DNA from: Apilactobacillus kunkeei
Lineage (GTDB): Bacteria; Bacillota; Bacilli; Lactobacillales; Lactobacillaceae
Direction of reading: 5' to 3'
Length of the DNA stretch: 64,000 nucleotides
Assembly: GCF_005930975.1 (NCBI RefSeq)
Contig: NZ_VBSE01000039.1
Coordinates: 1 to 64,000 of the forward strand
Made by a program: the position numbers and the translations under genes
The notes under the pieces: model-generated
Databases searched by the model: none
What the model was told of the DNA's origin: nothing
What the model saw: the letters and a program-made list of their open reading frames with translations, nothing else
Shown: positions 45,134-54,797 of the stretch, one piece after another
Numbering within the stretch: the stretch's first letter is position 1
Layout: every line of letters begins with the position of its first letter

Positions 45134-47092
45134 GTCTGTGCTTAATTCATTATTTTCAACATAATTTACTTCTTGTCTTAACTTAGAAGCCAATTTAAAA
45201 CTAATTTTATCATTGACTAATAATTCTTGAATTCCCTTACGATAAGCCTCTAACTCTCGTTCTTTTGCTATACGATAATACTTTTCATAATCCAATGAAC
45301 GAGTTCTTAAAGCCAAACTAAGGTTAGTGTATTCGTCAACAATTGAATTAATTGCTTTTGAATCGCCATGTTCTTTTAGCTTTTTAACAGTATAGTCATT
45401 AACCATAATTAAAGCTTTTTGAATCTTTAGCTTTTGTTCCTTGTCAGAACGTTGTTTAAATAGCCATAGTTTGGTTGTTTGAATGGCTGACATGAACTCT
45501 AGCTTTAAGTTGAAATCATTAAACGCAACTAAGTTCTTTAATTCACGGTGGTTAATTTGATAGTTAATAGCATTAGCTTCCTTACTCGTAACAACCTTGT
45601 CTGAGACTAATTTTCTAACCGCTTGGTGTTCATATTCGACAGCCAATGAACGAATACTCTTTTCTAGTTCATCAGGTTTAATTGAAGATAGTTGTCTAAT
45701 CATCAATTCACATTGATCAATTAAAATATTGCAAATATGTTTGTCCGAACGGTCCATTTTTTTCATATCGTCAATAACGTAGTTTAGAACATAAATACGT
45801 GCTTTTTCTTCGCTCCAATGATTATCATTGTTGTAAGAAACTACTTGATTATTTTTAGAAATTAATGGCAAAACAATGACTGCAGCGAGTAAACTTAAAA
45901 CGATTACGATTGATGCGATAAATAATACTAATTCACGATCAGGAAACGCTTCATTTTGAACGGTAATTAATGGAATGGAAAGAATTCCGGCCATAGTAAT
46001 GGCACCACGCACACCTGAGAAACCAACAATATTTGCTGCTCTGATGTCGATTGAACCAACCTTCTTAGTAGTAATTAGGTTGTGACAAATTTCATATAGA
46101 ATAATCCAAACAATTCTAATAATTAGAATAATCAACCATGTCACAACTGCATAGCCGATTGATTGAAAGGTATTAAACTTCATGTCGTTAATAACAGCTT
46201 CCATTGCAAATGGAAGCTCAATTCCTAGTATTAAGAACACAATTCCGTTTAATAGGTAAACGATAATGTTCCAGGCTTGCTCACTAATCAGTTGTAACTC
46301 AGCTGATGATGATTGAGTTGATGTATTATTCACATGATACACAATTCCGGCCGTTACCACCGCAATTACTCCTGAGGCATGGAAAACATCTTCAGAAAGC
46401 AAATAAACAACGAATGGCGATACGATTTGTAGGACAACATTAAATACTAAATTAGTTAAGCCGTTCTTGTATAACCACTTACGAACCAATGAGATAACTA
46501 ACATTGTCACTACTCCAATGATGGCACCAACGATACTGATGTAGAAGAAATCACCTACAGCACTCTTCAATGAGAAGGCACCATAAACAGTTGCAGCAAT
46601 AGCATACTTGAAACCAATCAAACCACTGGCATCATTAATTAAACTTTCCCCATTTACCAAATGCAAAATATTTTTAGGTAAGCGCACCTTTTTGGCGATT
46701 GATTCAACGGCAATTGGATCGGTTGGTGATAAAATGGCAGCTAATGAAAATGCTACTGGAAGTGGCATTGATGGAATTAATTTATAAATTAACAAACCAC
46801 CAAAAAACATCGTGATAAATACTAAGATGATTGCATTTGCAAAGATGGGCCATCTCAATTCCCAAAGTTCATCCTTGGGAAAACGACGTCCATCGTTAAA
46901 TAGCAACGGAGCAATAAATAATAGTAAAAACCAGTCTGTACTAAGGTTAATGCTAAAGTTACCAATCAATGCTAAGCCACATCCGAATACGACCTGGATT
47001 AAACTAACCGGTATGGCCTTAACGTAGTGATTAATAATTGTTGATAGAAGCAGTAGTAACGTTAAAAATAAAATAATTTCAATAAGCTGCAT
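45131..47092 (-). CDS. CPA1-family Na+/H+ antiporter (NhaP/YjcE-like)
   Basis: 653 aa. About twelve membrane segments (1-415) with the family core AAILSPTDPIAVESIAKK (ion-binding Asp) and LVNGESLINDASGLIGFKYA, plus GFSGVRGAITMAGIL. A long helical cytoplasmic tail (about 420-653) probably regulates it. It exchanges Na+ or K+ for H+. murB lies 11 bp upstream, so the two may be co-transcribed. Confidence 0.9.
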   Translation of the reverse strand: MQLIEIILFLTLLLLLSTIINHYVKAIPVSLIQVVFGCGLALIGNFSINLSTDWFLLLFIAPLLFNDGRRFPKDELWELRWPIFANAIILVFITMFFGGLLIYKLIPSMPLPVAFSLAAILSPTDPIAVESIAKKVRLPKNILHLVNGESLINDASGLIGFKYAIAATVYGAFSLKSAVGDFFYISIVGAIIGVVTMLVISLVRKWLYKNGLTNLVFNVVLQIVSPFVVYLLSEDVFHASGVIAVVTAGIVYHVNNTSTQSSSAELQLISEQAWNIIVYLLNGIVFLILGIELPFAMEAVINDMKFNTFQSIGYAVVTWLIILIIRIVWIILYEICHNLITTKKVGSIDIRAANIVGFSGVRGAITMAGILSIPLITVQNEAFPDRELVLFIASIVIVLSLLAAVIVLPLISKNNQVVSYNNDNHWSEEKARIYVLNYVIDDMKKMDRSDKHICNILIDQCELMIRQLSSIKPDELEKSIRSLAVEYEHQAVRKLVSDKVVTSKEANAINYQINHRELKNLVAFNDFNLKLEFMSAIQTTKLWLFKQRSDKEQKLKIQKALIMVNDYTVKKLKEHGDSKAINSIVDEYTNLSLALRTRSLDYEKYYRIAKERELEAYRKGIQELLVNDKISFKLASKLRQEVNYVENNELSTD

Positions 47093-47103
47093 TGATTATC
47101 CCC

Positions 47104-47988
47104 CTATTTATCTTGTCCGATAATTCTTACTTCCGTTTCTAAATGTACTTTGTTTTTAGCGTAAACAGTTTCTTGTACATGCTTAATTACGTTTAAATAA
47201 TCGGTAGCAGTCGCGTTATCAATATTTACAATGAATCCAGCATGTTTCTTAGATACTTGGGCCCCACCTGATTGATATCCTTGTAAACCGGCATCATGAA
47301 TTAACTTACCAGCAAAGTAACCTTCTGGTCTCTTAAATACACTTCCACAAGATGGTAAATCAAGTGGCTGTTTTGATTCACGTAACTCATTTAAATGATC
47401 CATCTCTGCTTGGATTTTATCTTTATCCCCAGTGGATAACTTAAATGTGGCTTCCAAAACGATATCGTCTTGGTCTTGCACAGTGCTATGTCTATATCCA
47501 AAATCTAATTCACTATTTGATAGTGTTTTAATTTCATTTTCTGGTGTTAATACAGTAACTGATTCAATAACTTCAGCAGTTTCTCCACCATAAGCACCGG
47601 CATTCATGAAGACTGCTCCGCCGATACTACCTGGAATTCCAGCGGCAAATTCCATACCTGTTAAACCGTGTTGTTGAGCAACAATGGTAGTATCAATATA
47701 TCTAGCCCCTGCTTGAGCAATCACTAAATCATCATGAGATGTAATTTCATTCATTTCAGTCAAAATGATAACTAATCCCCTAATGCCACCATCTTTGATA
47801 ATTAAATTACTAGCATTTCCTAAAACGGTGATTGGTAGATTATCACGTTTTGCCATTGCTAGTAATTCTCTGACTTCTTCAATATTTTTAGGAAAGGCAA
47901 CCAAGTCAGCAGGTCCACCAGTTTCTGTGAATGTATATTTTGATAATGGTTCATTTTTTAAAAGTTTAATTTTTTCCATTTTAATCAT
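47104..47988 (-). CDS. murB: UDP-N-acetylenolpyruvoylglucosamine reductase
   Basis: 294 aa (291 if from the second ATG, 47979). FAD-binding region [13 protein letters not shown] and [18 protein letters not shown]; active-site YRHS, the Ser loop [19 protein letters not shown] and C-terminal Glu in [10 protein letters not shown]. It reduces the enolpyruvyl group to give UDP-MurNAc, using NADPH. Type I/II-like bacterial MurB. Confidence 0.95.
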   Translation of the reverse strand: MIKMEKIKLLKNEPLSKYTFTETGGPADLVAFPKNIEEVRELLAMAKRDNLPITVLGNASNLIIKDGGIRGLVIILTEMNEITSHDDLVIAQAGARYIDTTIVAQQHGLTGMEFAAGIPGSIGGAVFMNAGAYGGETAEVIESVTVLTPENEIKTLSNSELDFGYRHSTVQDQDDIVLEATFKLSTGDKDKIQAEMDHLNELRESKQPLDLPSCGSVFKRPEGYFAGKLIHDAGLQGYQSGGAQVSKKHAGFIVNIDNATATDYLNVIKHVQETVYAKNKVHLETEVRIIGQDK

Positions 47989-48152
47989 TTTCCTTAATTA
48001 TCATAATTTATAAGCGTCTATTAGTATAAATCTCATACTTTTAATATTTAATTACTAATAAATTCTTATTACTACATTTTTAATTTTACCACGATATCAT
48101 ATAGTAAGACCATGTTATAATGTTGAAAGAATAAAACGAAAGGACGTTATTA

Positions 48153-48689
48153 ATGAACTTCGTTGCAATTGATTTTGAAACTGCCAATAATCAACGAGCT
48201 AGTGCCTGTTCATTAGCATTAATCGTTGTTCGAGATAATAAAGTTGTTGATGAATTCTATACTCTAATAAATCCAGAGACTGATTTTAATTATCGAAATG
48301 TGAATATTCATGGTATTCATGAAAGCGATGTTTCAAAAGCACCTACTTTTCCTGAAATCTGGCCAGTAATTAAACAATTTTTTACCAAGGATCAATTAGT
48401 AGTTGCTCACAATAACTCATTTGATAATAGTGTATTATCACGAAGCCTAATGCGTTATGGCCTAACCGTTCCAATGTATAAAACATTAGATACAGTTAAG
48501 ACTTGTAAGTATCTTTTTCCAGAGTTTAAGAATCACAAACTAAATACAGTTTGTGCCAACCTTGGAATCAAACTTAATCATCATCACAACGCGCTAGATG
48601 ATAGCTTAGCTTGCGCTAACATTTTAATTTATCAACAACAAAACTTTGACGATGAAGTAATTAAATCATTCATCAAGGTAAAAAAATAA
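48153..48689 (+). CDS. DnaQ-like 3'-5' exonuclease (DEDDh)
   Basis: 178 aa. Exo I VAIDFETAN, Exo II VVAHNNSFDNSVL and Exo III HHHNALDDSLAC place it in the DEDDh family with DNA polymerase III epsilon. It stands alone without a polymerase or BRCT part, so it is probably a repair or RNA/DNA trimming exonuclease. AAAGGACG ribosome site. Confidence 0.88.
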   Translation: MNFVAIDFETANNQRASACSLALIVVRDNKVVDEFYTLINPETDFNYRNVNIHGIHESDVSKAPTFPEIWPVIKQFFTKDQLVVAHNNSFDNSVLSRSLMRYGLTVPMYKTLDTVKTCKYLFPEFKNHKLNTVCANLGIKLNHHHNALDDSLACANILIYQQQNFDDEVIKSFIKVKK

Positions 48690-48714
48690 GCATCCAGTTG
48701 GGTGCTTATTTTTT
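48687..48714. terminator. Bidirectional terminator
   Basis: AATAAGCATCC/GGGTGCTTATT followed by T's, between the exonuclease and the converging GNAT gene. Confidence 0.82.
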
Positions 48715-49206
48715 TAGGCTATATTGCATTTCTTGTGTGGATAACATGCTGCCAAGTGCATTAATTACTCTCTTCTTCACCAAAGTAAAACCACTTTTTG
48801 AGTATAAATTAATTGCGTGTTCGTTTGTCTTTTTAACAACCAATGCCAATGTGGACAAGTTACTATCATAAGTTGCCCAATCAATAACGAAGTCCATTAA
48901 CTGTCCGCCAATTCCTTGGTGACTATATTGATTCAATACGGCTATTCCTAACTCACCGATTCCAGAATCTTGTAATTCTTGAACTTGAATCATTCCGACT
49001 GGTTCATCATCCAAAAATGCTAAACCAATAATAAAACTACGCGTTTGGTTAACCAGCATTATTTGTTGGGCTTGGTCTTCAACAGATAATTTTCCAATGT
49101 TGGGGTCAATTGTATATTCATCAGATTCTTGTTTTAATTGCGCAATCAATTCGATTAACTTAGCAGCATCATCTGGTTGTGCACAACGCACCTTAAAATT
49201 ACTCAT
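48706..49206 (-). CDS. GNAT-family N-acetyltransferase
   Basis: 166 aa with the acetyl-CoA loop in LNQYSHQGIGGQLMDFVIDWA and the C-terminal NEHAINLYSKSGFTLVKKRV. The substrate is unknown. It lies 2 bp after tsaE, in the place where rimI-like genes often sit, but resembles RimI only loosely. Confidence 0.82.
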   Translation of the reverse strand: MSNFKVRCAQPDDAAKLIELIAQLKQESDEYTIDPNIGKLSVEDQAQQIMLVNQTRSFIIGLAFLDDEPVGMIQVQELQDSGIGELGIAVLNQYSHQGIGGQLMDFVIDWATYDSNLSTLALVVKKTNEHAINLYSKSGFTLVKKRVINALGSMLSTQEMQYSLKK

Positions 49207-49208
49207 TG

Positions 49209-49685
49209 CTACTTTTCCACCTGTGGAAAAATTTGCTTAATAATATCTTCAAAACGTTGCCCACTTGGTTCAAATGAAATGGTTCTAAAATCTTCACCCT
49301 TATCATCATCACGACGGAAAACAATTTTTAAGTAATCTTCAGGTAGTTCATCGGCAATGAATTCAGACCATTCAATAACGTTAACACCGTCACCGTTAAA
49401 GTATTCTTCTAGTCCTAATTCATCACCACTACCATCGTCTAAACGATAAATATCCATGTGGTAAAGTGGCAGTTTACCTCCTTGATACTCACGGATAATG
49501 GTAAATGTTGGACTTTTGATATTACGTTTAATACCCAAGCCCTTGGCTAATCCCTTGGTAAATGTAGTCTTACCAGCACCTAAGTCACCATCCAATAAGA
49601 TGACATCTTTAGCCTTTAATAACGGCGCAAGTCGTTCACCATATTGTTTTGTTTCATCAGGTGATTCTACGTTAACTTTAACCAA
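49209..49685 (-). CDS. tsaE: tRNA threonylcarbamoyladenosine biosynthesis ATPase TsaE
   Basis: 158 aa. Walker A GDLGAGKTTFTKGLA (about 34-48), SPTFTIIREY, LYHMDIYRLDDG and GVNVIEWSEF are all typical of TsaE, which powers t6A37 modification of ANN-decoding tRNAs with TsaB, TsaC and TsaD. Its partners are not nearby. 20 bp after pta. Confidence 0.95.
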   Translation of the reverse strand: MVKVNVESPDETKQYGERLAPLLKAKDVILLDGDLGAGKTTFTKGLAKGLGIKRNIKSPTFTIIREYQGGKLPLYHMDIYRLDDGSGDELGLEEYFNGDGVNVIEWSEFIADELPEDYLKIVFRRDDDKGEDFRTISFEPSGQRFEDIIKQIFPQVEK

Positions 49686-49705
49686 GAACCATCCCTCCTT
49701 TTTGC

Positions 49706-50671
49706 TTATAGAGATTGAATTGCGTTAATAATTGCAACGTTATAAACATCTTCAGCGATACAGCCACGAGAAAGATCAGAGACCGGTTTTGCCAATCCTT
49801 GTAGTAGTGGACCAAATGCTTCAAAGCCACCTAAACGTTGAGCAATTTTATAACCAATGTTTCCGGATTGTAGTTCAGGGAATACGAAGACGTTTGCTTG
49901 ACCAGCAACTTCTGATCCAGGTGCTTTCTTGCTAGCAACTTCTGGTACTAATGCGGCATCAAATTGTAGCTCTCCATCTGAAGGAACATCTAGTTCATCT
50001 TTAGCCATTTCAGCAGCTTCTTGTACCTTTGTTACCATGTCACCTTTAGCTGAACCCTTAGTTGAGAAACTTAAGAATGCAACCTTTGGATCGATGTTGA
50101 ATTGCTTAGCAGTGATTACACTTTGCTTAGCAACTTCAACCATCCCCTTAGCATCTAGTTCAATGTTGATGGCACAGTCAGCAAAGATGTATCGAGTGTC
50201 ACCCTTTTGCATTAAGAATGAACCTGAAATACGACGCATACCTTCTTGAGTCTTAATGATTTGAAGAGCTGGTCTAACCGTATCTCCAGTAGCATGAGCC
50301 GCACCTGAAACCATTCCATCTGCTTTATCCATGTAAACTAACATAGTCCCGAAGTAGTTGGCATCCTTTAACCATTCAGATAATTGTTCACGTGTGTTCT
50401 TACCATTACGACGTTCCTCTAATGCATCTAGCATTTCTTCGAAGTCTTTTTCTGGGTAATTGTTAATATCGATAATTTCAACATTTGAAAGATTGAAGTC
50501 ACCGGCGTTTTTCTTAATTTCCACTGGATCACCTAATAATACGGGGTGGATTAGTTTTTCATCAGCTAATCGACTAGCTGCTTCAATGATTCTAATGTCG
50601 TCTCCTTCTGGGAAAACGATTTTCTTGTTTAGCCCACTAATCTTTTCTTTTAATTCATCTAATAAACTCAT
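49706..50671 (-). CDS. pta: Phosphate acetyltransferase
   Basis: 321 aa from ATG 50671 (AGGAGG upstream); short catalytic-domain-only form. Landmarks: KIVFPEGDDIRI, MVSGAAHATGDTVRPALQII, FLSFSTKGSAKGD and NVFVFPELQSGNIGYKIAQRLGG. It interconverts acetyl-CoA and acetyl phosphate; in heterofermenters it also serves ethanol formation. 11 bp after ung. Confidence 0.95.
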   Translation of the reverse strand: MSLLDELKEKISGLNKKIVFPEGDDIRIIEAASRLADEKLIHPVLLGDPVEIKKNAGDFNLSNVEIIDINNYPEKDFEEMLDALEERRNGKNTREQLSEWLKDANYFGTMLVYMDKADGMVSGAAHATGDTVRPALQIIKTQEGMRRISGSFLMQKGDTRYIFADCAINIELDAKGMVEVAKQSVITAKQFNIDPKVAFLSFSTKGSAKGDMVTKVQEAAEMAKDELDVPSDGELQFDAALVPEVASKKAPGSEVAGQANVFVFPELQSGNIGYKIAQRLGGFEAFGPLLQGLAKPVSDLSRGCIAEDVYNVAIINAIQSL

Positions 50672-50682
50672 ATTTATTCCTC

Positions 50683-51372
50683 CTATTGGATTGTAACGTG
50701 TTCTGGTAGTTGCCAATCGATTGGCTTTTCTCCTAATGATTCTAATGCGATATTAGTCTTTGAAAATGGTTTTGAACCAAAGAAGCCACGATGCGCTGAT
50801 AATGGACTTGGATGAGCTGATTCAATTACAATATTGGTCTTGGTATTAATCAAATTCACCTTATCTCTAGCCGCTCTCCCCCAAAGGATAAATACGACTG
50901 GTTCAGGACGTTGTGATAACTTTTCGATTGCAGAATCGGTTAGTTTTTCCCATCCCTTTGATTTGTGAGAAAATGCAATTCCATCTCTTACAGTCAACAC
51001 AGAATTCAACAATAGAACTCCCTGTTTAGCCCACTTTTCGAGGTAGCCATGGTTAACCGGTTTGACTCCTAAATCACTTTCTAATTCTTTGTAGATATTT
51101 CGAAGCGAAGGTGGAACCTTCACACCTGGTAATACCGAAAAACTCAATCCATGTGCTTGATTTGGTTCGTGGTAAGGATCTTGTCCTAAAATAACCACTT
51201 TTACTTTTGAGAAAGGTGTCCATTCAAATGCTTCATAGATTTGATTAGCATTTGGATGAATCTCATGATTTTCATATTCTTCAACTAAAAATTTACGTAA
51301 ATCTTGATAATACTCTTTTTCAAACTCTGGCTTCAATACATCCCACCAGTCATTGTGAATAAAAGGTTTCAT
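50683..51372 (-). CDS. ung: Uracil-DNA glycosylase
   Basis: 229 aa family 1 UNG. Water-activating Asp in [30 protein letters not shown], and the leucine loop [17 protein letters not shown]. It removes uracil from DNA in base excision repair. First of the ung-pta-tsaE-GNAT group. Confidence 0.97.
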   Translation of the reverse strand: MKPFIHNDWWDVLKPEFEKEYYQDLRKFLVEEYENHEIHPNANQIYEAFEWTPFSKVKVVILGQDPYHEPNQAHGLSFSVLPGVKVPPSLRNIYKELESDLGVKPVNHGYLEKWAKQGVLLLNSVLTVRDGIAFSHKSKGWEKLTDSAIEKLSQRPEPVVFILWGRAARDKVNLINTKTNIVIESAHPSPLSAHRGFFGSKPFSKTNIALESLGEKPIDWQLPEHVTIQ

Positions 51373-51422
51373 TTATAACACCTCAATACAATTTTATCAT
51401 ATATACAATAAATTCACATCGC

Positions 51423-51451
51423 AAAAAAAGCGCCCCATTACGCGGGACGCT
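51423..51451 (-). terminator. Terminator of smpB
   Basis: Minus strand AAGCGTCCC/GGGGCGCTT then T run, just after the smpB stop. Confidence 0.8.
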
Positions 51452-51454
51452 TAT

Positions 51455-51928
51455 TTAGTAGTGTTTTAATACACGTGAGATTTCACGTTCTTGATCACGT
51501 TTCTTCATCGTTTCACGTTTATCATATTCATGCTTACCTTCAGCAACACCAATTAAAACCTTAGCAAAACCTTTTTTTAGGTACATTTTTAAGGGAACAA
51601 TTGTCACTCCCTTTTTGTCTGTTTCTTTTGCTAATCGTTTGATTTCCTGCTTGTGTAATAGCAATTTACGATTTCTAAGTGGATCATGATTAAACTGATT
51701 ACCTTGTTCATATTCACTAATGTGAACATTCATCAATGTCGCTTGACCATCTCTAATTTGGGCGAACCCATCTTTTAGATTAACCCGACTTGCACGAACA
51801 GACTTAATCTCAGTTCCAGTTAATGCAATTCCAGCTTCATAAGTTTGTAAGACACGGTAATCATGACGAGCTTTGCGATTTTGCGCAACCAAGTTATCGT
51901 CTTTATTAGTTGGCTTCTTCTTAACCAT
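51455..51928 (-). CDS. smpB: SsrA-binding protein SmpB
   Basis: 157 aa from ATG 51928 (AGAGGTG 7 nt upstream). OB-fold core with [29 protein letters not shown] and a C-terminal basic tail [21 protein letters not shown], which mimics mRNA in the ribosome. Binds tmRNA (1206-1573). Lies 21 bp after rnr; SmpB and RNase R both act in trans-translation. Confidence 0.97.
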   Translation of the reverse strand: MVKKKPTNKDDNLVAQNRKARHDYRVLQTYEAGIALTGTEIKSVRASRVNLKDGFAQIRDGQATLMNVHISEYEQGNQFNHDPLRNRKLLLHKQEIKRLAKETDKKGVTIVPLKMYLKKGFAKVLIGVAEGKHEYDKRETMKKRDQEREISRVLKHY

Positions 51929-51949
51929 TATCAATCACCTCTCAACCAA

Positions 51950-54301
51950 TTAATGTTTTGAATTGGAATGATTACGACCATTACGGTTGTTGTTTCTTGA
52001 ATGGCGGTTGTTATTATTTCTACCAAACTTACCATTCTTGTTATCGTTTCTTCTATTGTTGTTACGACGATTACCATTGTTACGTCCACCACGACCGTGA
52101 GCACCATTACTGTGACTTTCGGCCTTTAGTTTAGACATTGGTGTGTCCTCAGGATTAACAATATCAAAATCAACAGCGCTTTGATCAACGTCTACGTTAA
52201 CCACCTTAACACGAACTGGTTGCCCAATTCTGTAAGTACGGTGAGTATTTCTACCAACAAGTGCTAGGTATTTTTCAATGTATTCATAGTAATCATCCTT
52301 CATACGACTAATATGAACTAATCCTTCAACAGTGTTTTCAAGTTCAATAAACATACCAAACTTAAGAACAGAACTAACAGTTGCATCGAATTCTTCTCCG
52401 ATATGATCTGCCATGTATTCAGCCTTCTTCATTGCATCAGTATCACGTTCTGCATCGATTGAGCGACGTTCTGCCTTTGATGAATGGTCTGAAATTTCTT
52501 CAAGTAATCCAGCATATTTAGCCTTTGATTCTTTGTTAATACCGTTATCTTCATAGTGATGAATTAAACGGTGAACAGTTGTATCTGGATATCTTCTAAT
52601 TGGAGAAGTGAAATGAGTATAGAATTCAGCTCCTAGACCAAAGTGACCAAGTGGTTGGTCAGTATATCTAGCTTGCTTCAAACTTCTAAGCATCATAACT
52701 GATACGGCAGGTTCTTCTGGCTTACCGGCAACCTTCTTCAATACATTTTGTAATACCTTTGGTTTCAAGTGATCAGGATCACCTTTAACTTCAACACCGA
52801 ATGCAGTTAGGAATTCGAAGAAGCTCTTAACACGTTCTCCATCTGGTGTTTCGTGAACACGGTAGATGAATGGTGCATGGGCTTTACAGTAATGTTCAGC
52901 AACAGTTTCATTAGCAGCTAACATAAATGATTCGATCATTCTTTCAGCAGTACCACGAACTCTTAACTTAATGTCAATTGGGTGACCAGTTTCATCAACA
53001 ATGATTTCTGATTCGTTATCATCGAAGTCAATGGCACCGCGACGGCGGCGTTGTTTGTATAGAATCTTGTGTAGTTCGCCCATTTCTTCAAACATAGGAA
53101 CTAAGTCTTTGTATCGTTCCATAGTATTTTCGTCATGCGCTTCTAAAATATCATTTACAGCCTTGTATGTCATTCTGGCTTTAGATCTCATCACACTTGG
53201 GTGAATACGATGGTTAACCACGTTTCCGGCTGGGTTGATTTCCATATCACAACTCATACATAGACGAAGTTCGCCTTCGTTCAATGAACAAATTCCGTTT
53301 GATAATCTTCTTGGAAGCATTGGGATAACTCTATCTGTTAGGTAAACAGAAGTGCCACGCTTGTATGCTTCTTCGTCTAAAAGACTACCTGGTTTTACGT
53401 AGTGAGAAACATCGGCAATGTGGACACCTAAGTGGTAGTTACCATTTGGTAATTTCCATACAGTAACGGCGTCATCCAAGTCCTTTGATGATTCTCCATC
53501 AATAGTAACTAGTGTTTGATCAGTAATGTCTTCTCGACCTTGCTTTTCTTCTTCACTAATTTCTTCTGGAATCGCGTCTGCTTCTTGCAATACGTCTTCT
53601 GGGAATTGAGCTGGAATATCGTGAGCGTATACGATTTGTAGGATGTCGATTCCTGGGTCATCAACGCTTCCGATTACTTCCTTAGCAATACCAACCATGT
53701 AATCTGGGTGGTCAGCATTTGGGTATTCAGTAATTTCAGCAGTAATTACTTCCCCTGGTGTGGGTTTTAGACCAACACCTGTAACGTAAAATTTGTAGTT
53801 AATAAGCTTCTTTTCTTTTAGCTTAACTTGTCCAACGTATCCATGATCGTCGTCAGTACGGGTGAATTCCCCAACTACTTGTTCGTAGTTTCTTTCAACT
53901 ATGTTTACAACCTTACCTTCTGGACCTTTACCAGAATTTTGGTCGGCACGTCTTACGATTTCGATTTGAACAGTATCACCGTTCATTGCTTGTAGTGTGT
54001 TGTCAGGTGCGATGAATGCATCTTCTAGGTTTTCGTCATAGTTAACAAATCCGAACCCCTTTGGATTTGCATGAAAAGTTCCCTCGATTGTTTCACCTTG
54101 CACGTTTAACTTAAAATTGCCTGTTTCAGTAACCATAACTGTCTTTTCGCGTTCTAGCACAGCTAATGATTGGACAATTAGTTTAAATGCATTTGCACCA
54201 TGGTATCCTAATTCATCGGCTAGTTCTTCTACTGAAAATTCGCGATTTGGGAATTTTTGCAGAACAGCATGAATTTCTTGTTTTAAACTATTATCTTCCA
54301 C
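51950..54301 (-). CDS. rnr: Ribonuclease R
   Basis: 783 aa. N-terminal winged helix (about 1-70), cold-shock domains (about 75-220), RNB catalytic domain with DGESSKDLDDAVTVWKLPNG (metal-binding Asp), and an S1 domain (about 640-720). The tail from about 735 is low-complexity Arg/Asn/Gly. A 3'-5' exoribonuclease degrading structured RNA. Between secG and smpB, a standard Firmicute order. Confidence 0.96.
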   Translation of the reverse strand: MEDNSLKQEIHAVLQKFPNREFSVEELADELGYHGANAFKLIVQSLAVLEREKTVMVTETGNFKLNVQGETIEGTFHANPKGFGFVNYDENLEDAFIAPDNTLQAMNGDTVQIEIVRRADQNSGKGPEGKVVNIVERNYEQVVGEFTRTDDDHGYVGQVKLKEKKLINYKFYVTGVGLKPTPGEVITAEITEYPNADHPDYMVGIAKEVIGSVDDPGIDILQIVYAHDIPAQFPEDVLQEADAIPEEISEEEKQGREDITDQTLVTIDGESSKDLDDAVTVWKLPNGNYHLGVHIADVSHYVKPGSLLDEEAYKRGTSVYLTDRVIPMLPRRLSNGICSLNEGELRLCMSCDMEINPAGNVVNHRIHPSVMRSKARMTYKAVNDILEAHDENTMERYKDLVPMFEEMGELHKILYKQRRRRGAIDFDDNESEIIVDETGHPIDIKLRVRGTAERMIESFMLAANETVAEHYCKAHAPFIYRVHETPDGERVKSFFEFLTAFGVEVKGDPDHLKPKVLQNVLKKVAGKPEEPAVSVMMLRSLKQARYTDQPLGHFGLGAEFYTHFTSPIRRYPDTTVHRLIHHYEDNGINKESKAKYAGLLEEISDHSSKAERRSIDAERDTDAMKKAEYMADHIGEEFDATVSSVLKFGMFIELENTVEGLVHISRMKDDYYEYIEKYLALVGRNTHRTYRIGQPVRVKVVNVDVDQSAVDFDIVNPEDTPMSKLKAESHSNGAHGRGGRNNGNRRNNNRRNDNKNGKFGRNNNNRHSRNNNRNGRNHSNSKH

Positions 54302-54412
54302 GATTTACTCCTTAAGTTTTAAATTTTCGATCTTAAATCAAATTCGATAACTCATATCTAGTATTCTAACATTTTTATACCGTCTATCCTAAACGGTTTT
54401 TTCGTTTTCACA

Positions 54413-54446
54413 TAAAAAAAGCTCCTGTAAAAATTACAGGAGTCTT
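54413..54446 (-). terminator. Terminator between secG and rnr
   Basis: Minus strand CTCCTGTAA/TTACAGGAG followed by CTTTTTTT. It may limit read-through from secG into rnr. Confidence 0.82.
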
Positions 54447-54451
54447 ATCAA

Positions 54452-54691
54452 CTAGTGTGATGATAACCAAACTAATCCTAATGCTGATGCAAAGAAAATA
54501 ATCAATAATACAACTGTTACTTTTTGCATAAAGGCTTCAAAACCACGTGGCTTAGAATTGGCAAACAAATCATCAGCACCACCGGTTAAAGAAGACATTG
54601 CATCGTTGTTAGTCTTTGCTGGTTGCATCAAGACAGCGATGATAATTAATACACTGTCAATCCAAATTATATTCATTAAGAAATTATACAA
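54452..54691 (-). CDS. secG: Preprotein translocase subunit SecG
   Basis: 79 aa from TTG with AGGAGG upstream. Two membrane segments (about 6-22 and 55-76) around the conserved LMQPAKTNNDAMSSLTGGADDLF loop region. Stimulates SecYE-mediated export. Start is TTG because the first ATG would remove part of segment 1. Confidence 0.92.
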   Translation of the reverse strand: MYNFLMNIIWIDSVLIIIAVLMQPAKTNNDAMSSLTGGADDLFANSKPRGFEAFMQKVTVVLLIIFFASALGLVWLSSH

Positions 54692-54797
54692 TTCGTTGCC
54701 TCCTACCTAAAATAGGTTTCATCTTTAACTTTATCTTTATTGTTTAGTTTATCATAATACCTTCTAACATGCCAATTAATCAAAATTTTAATTGTCT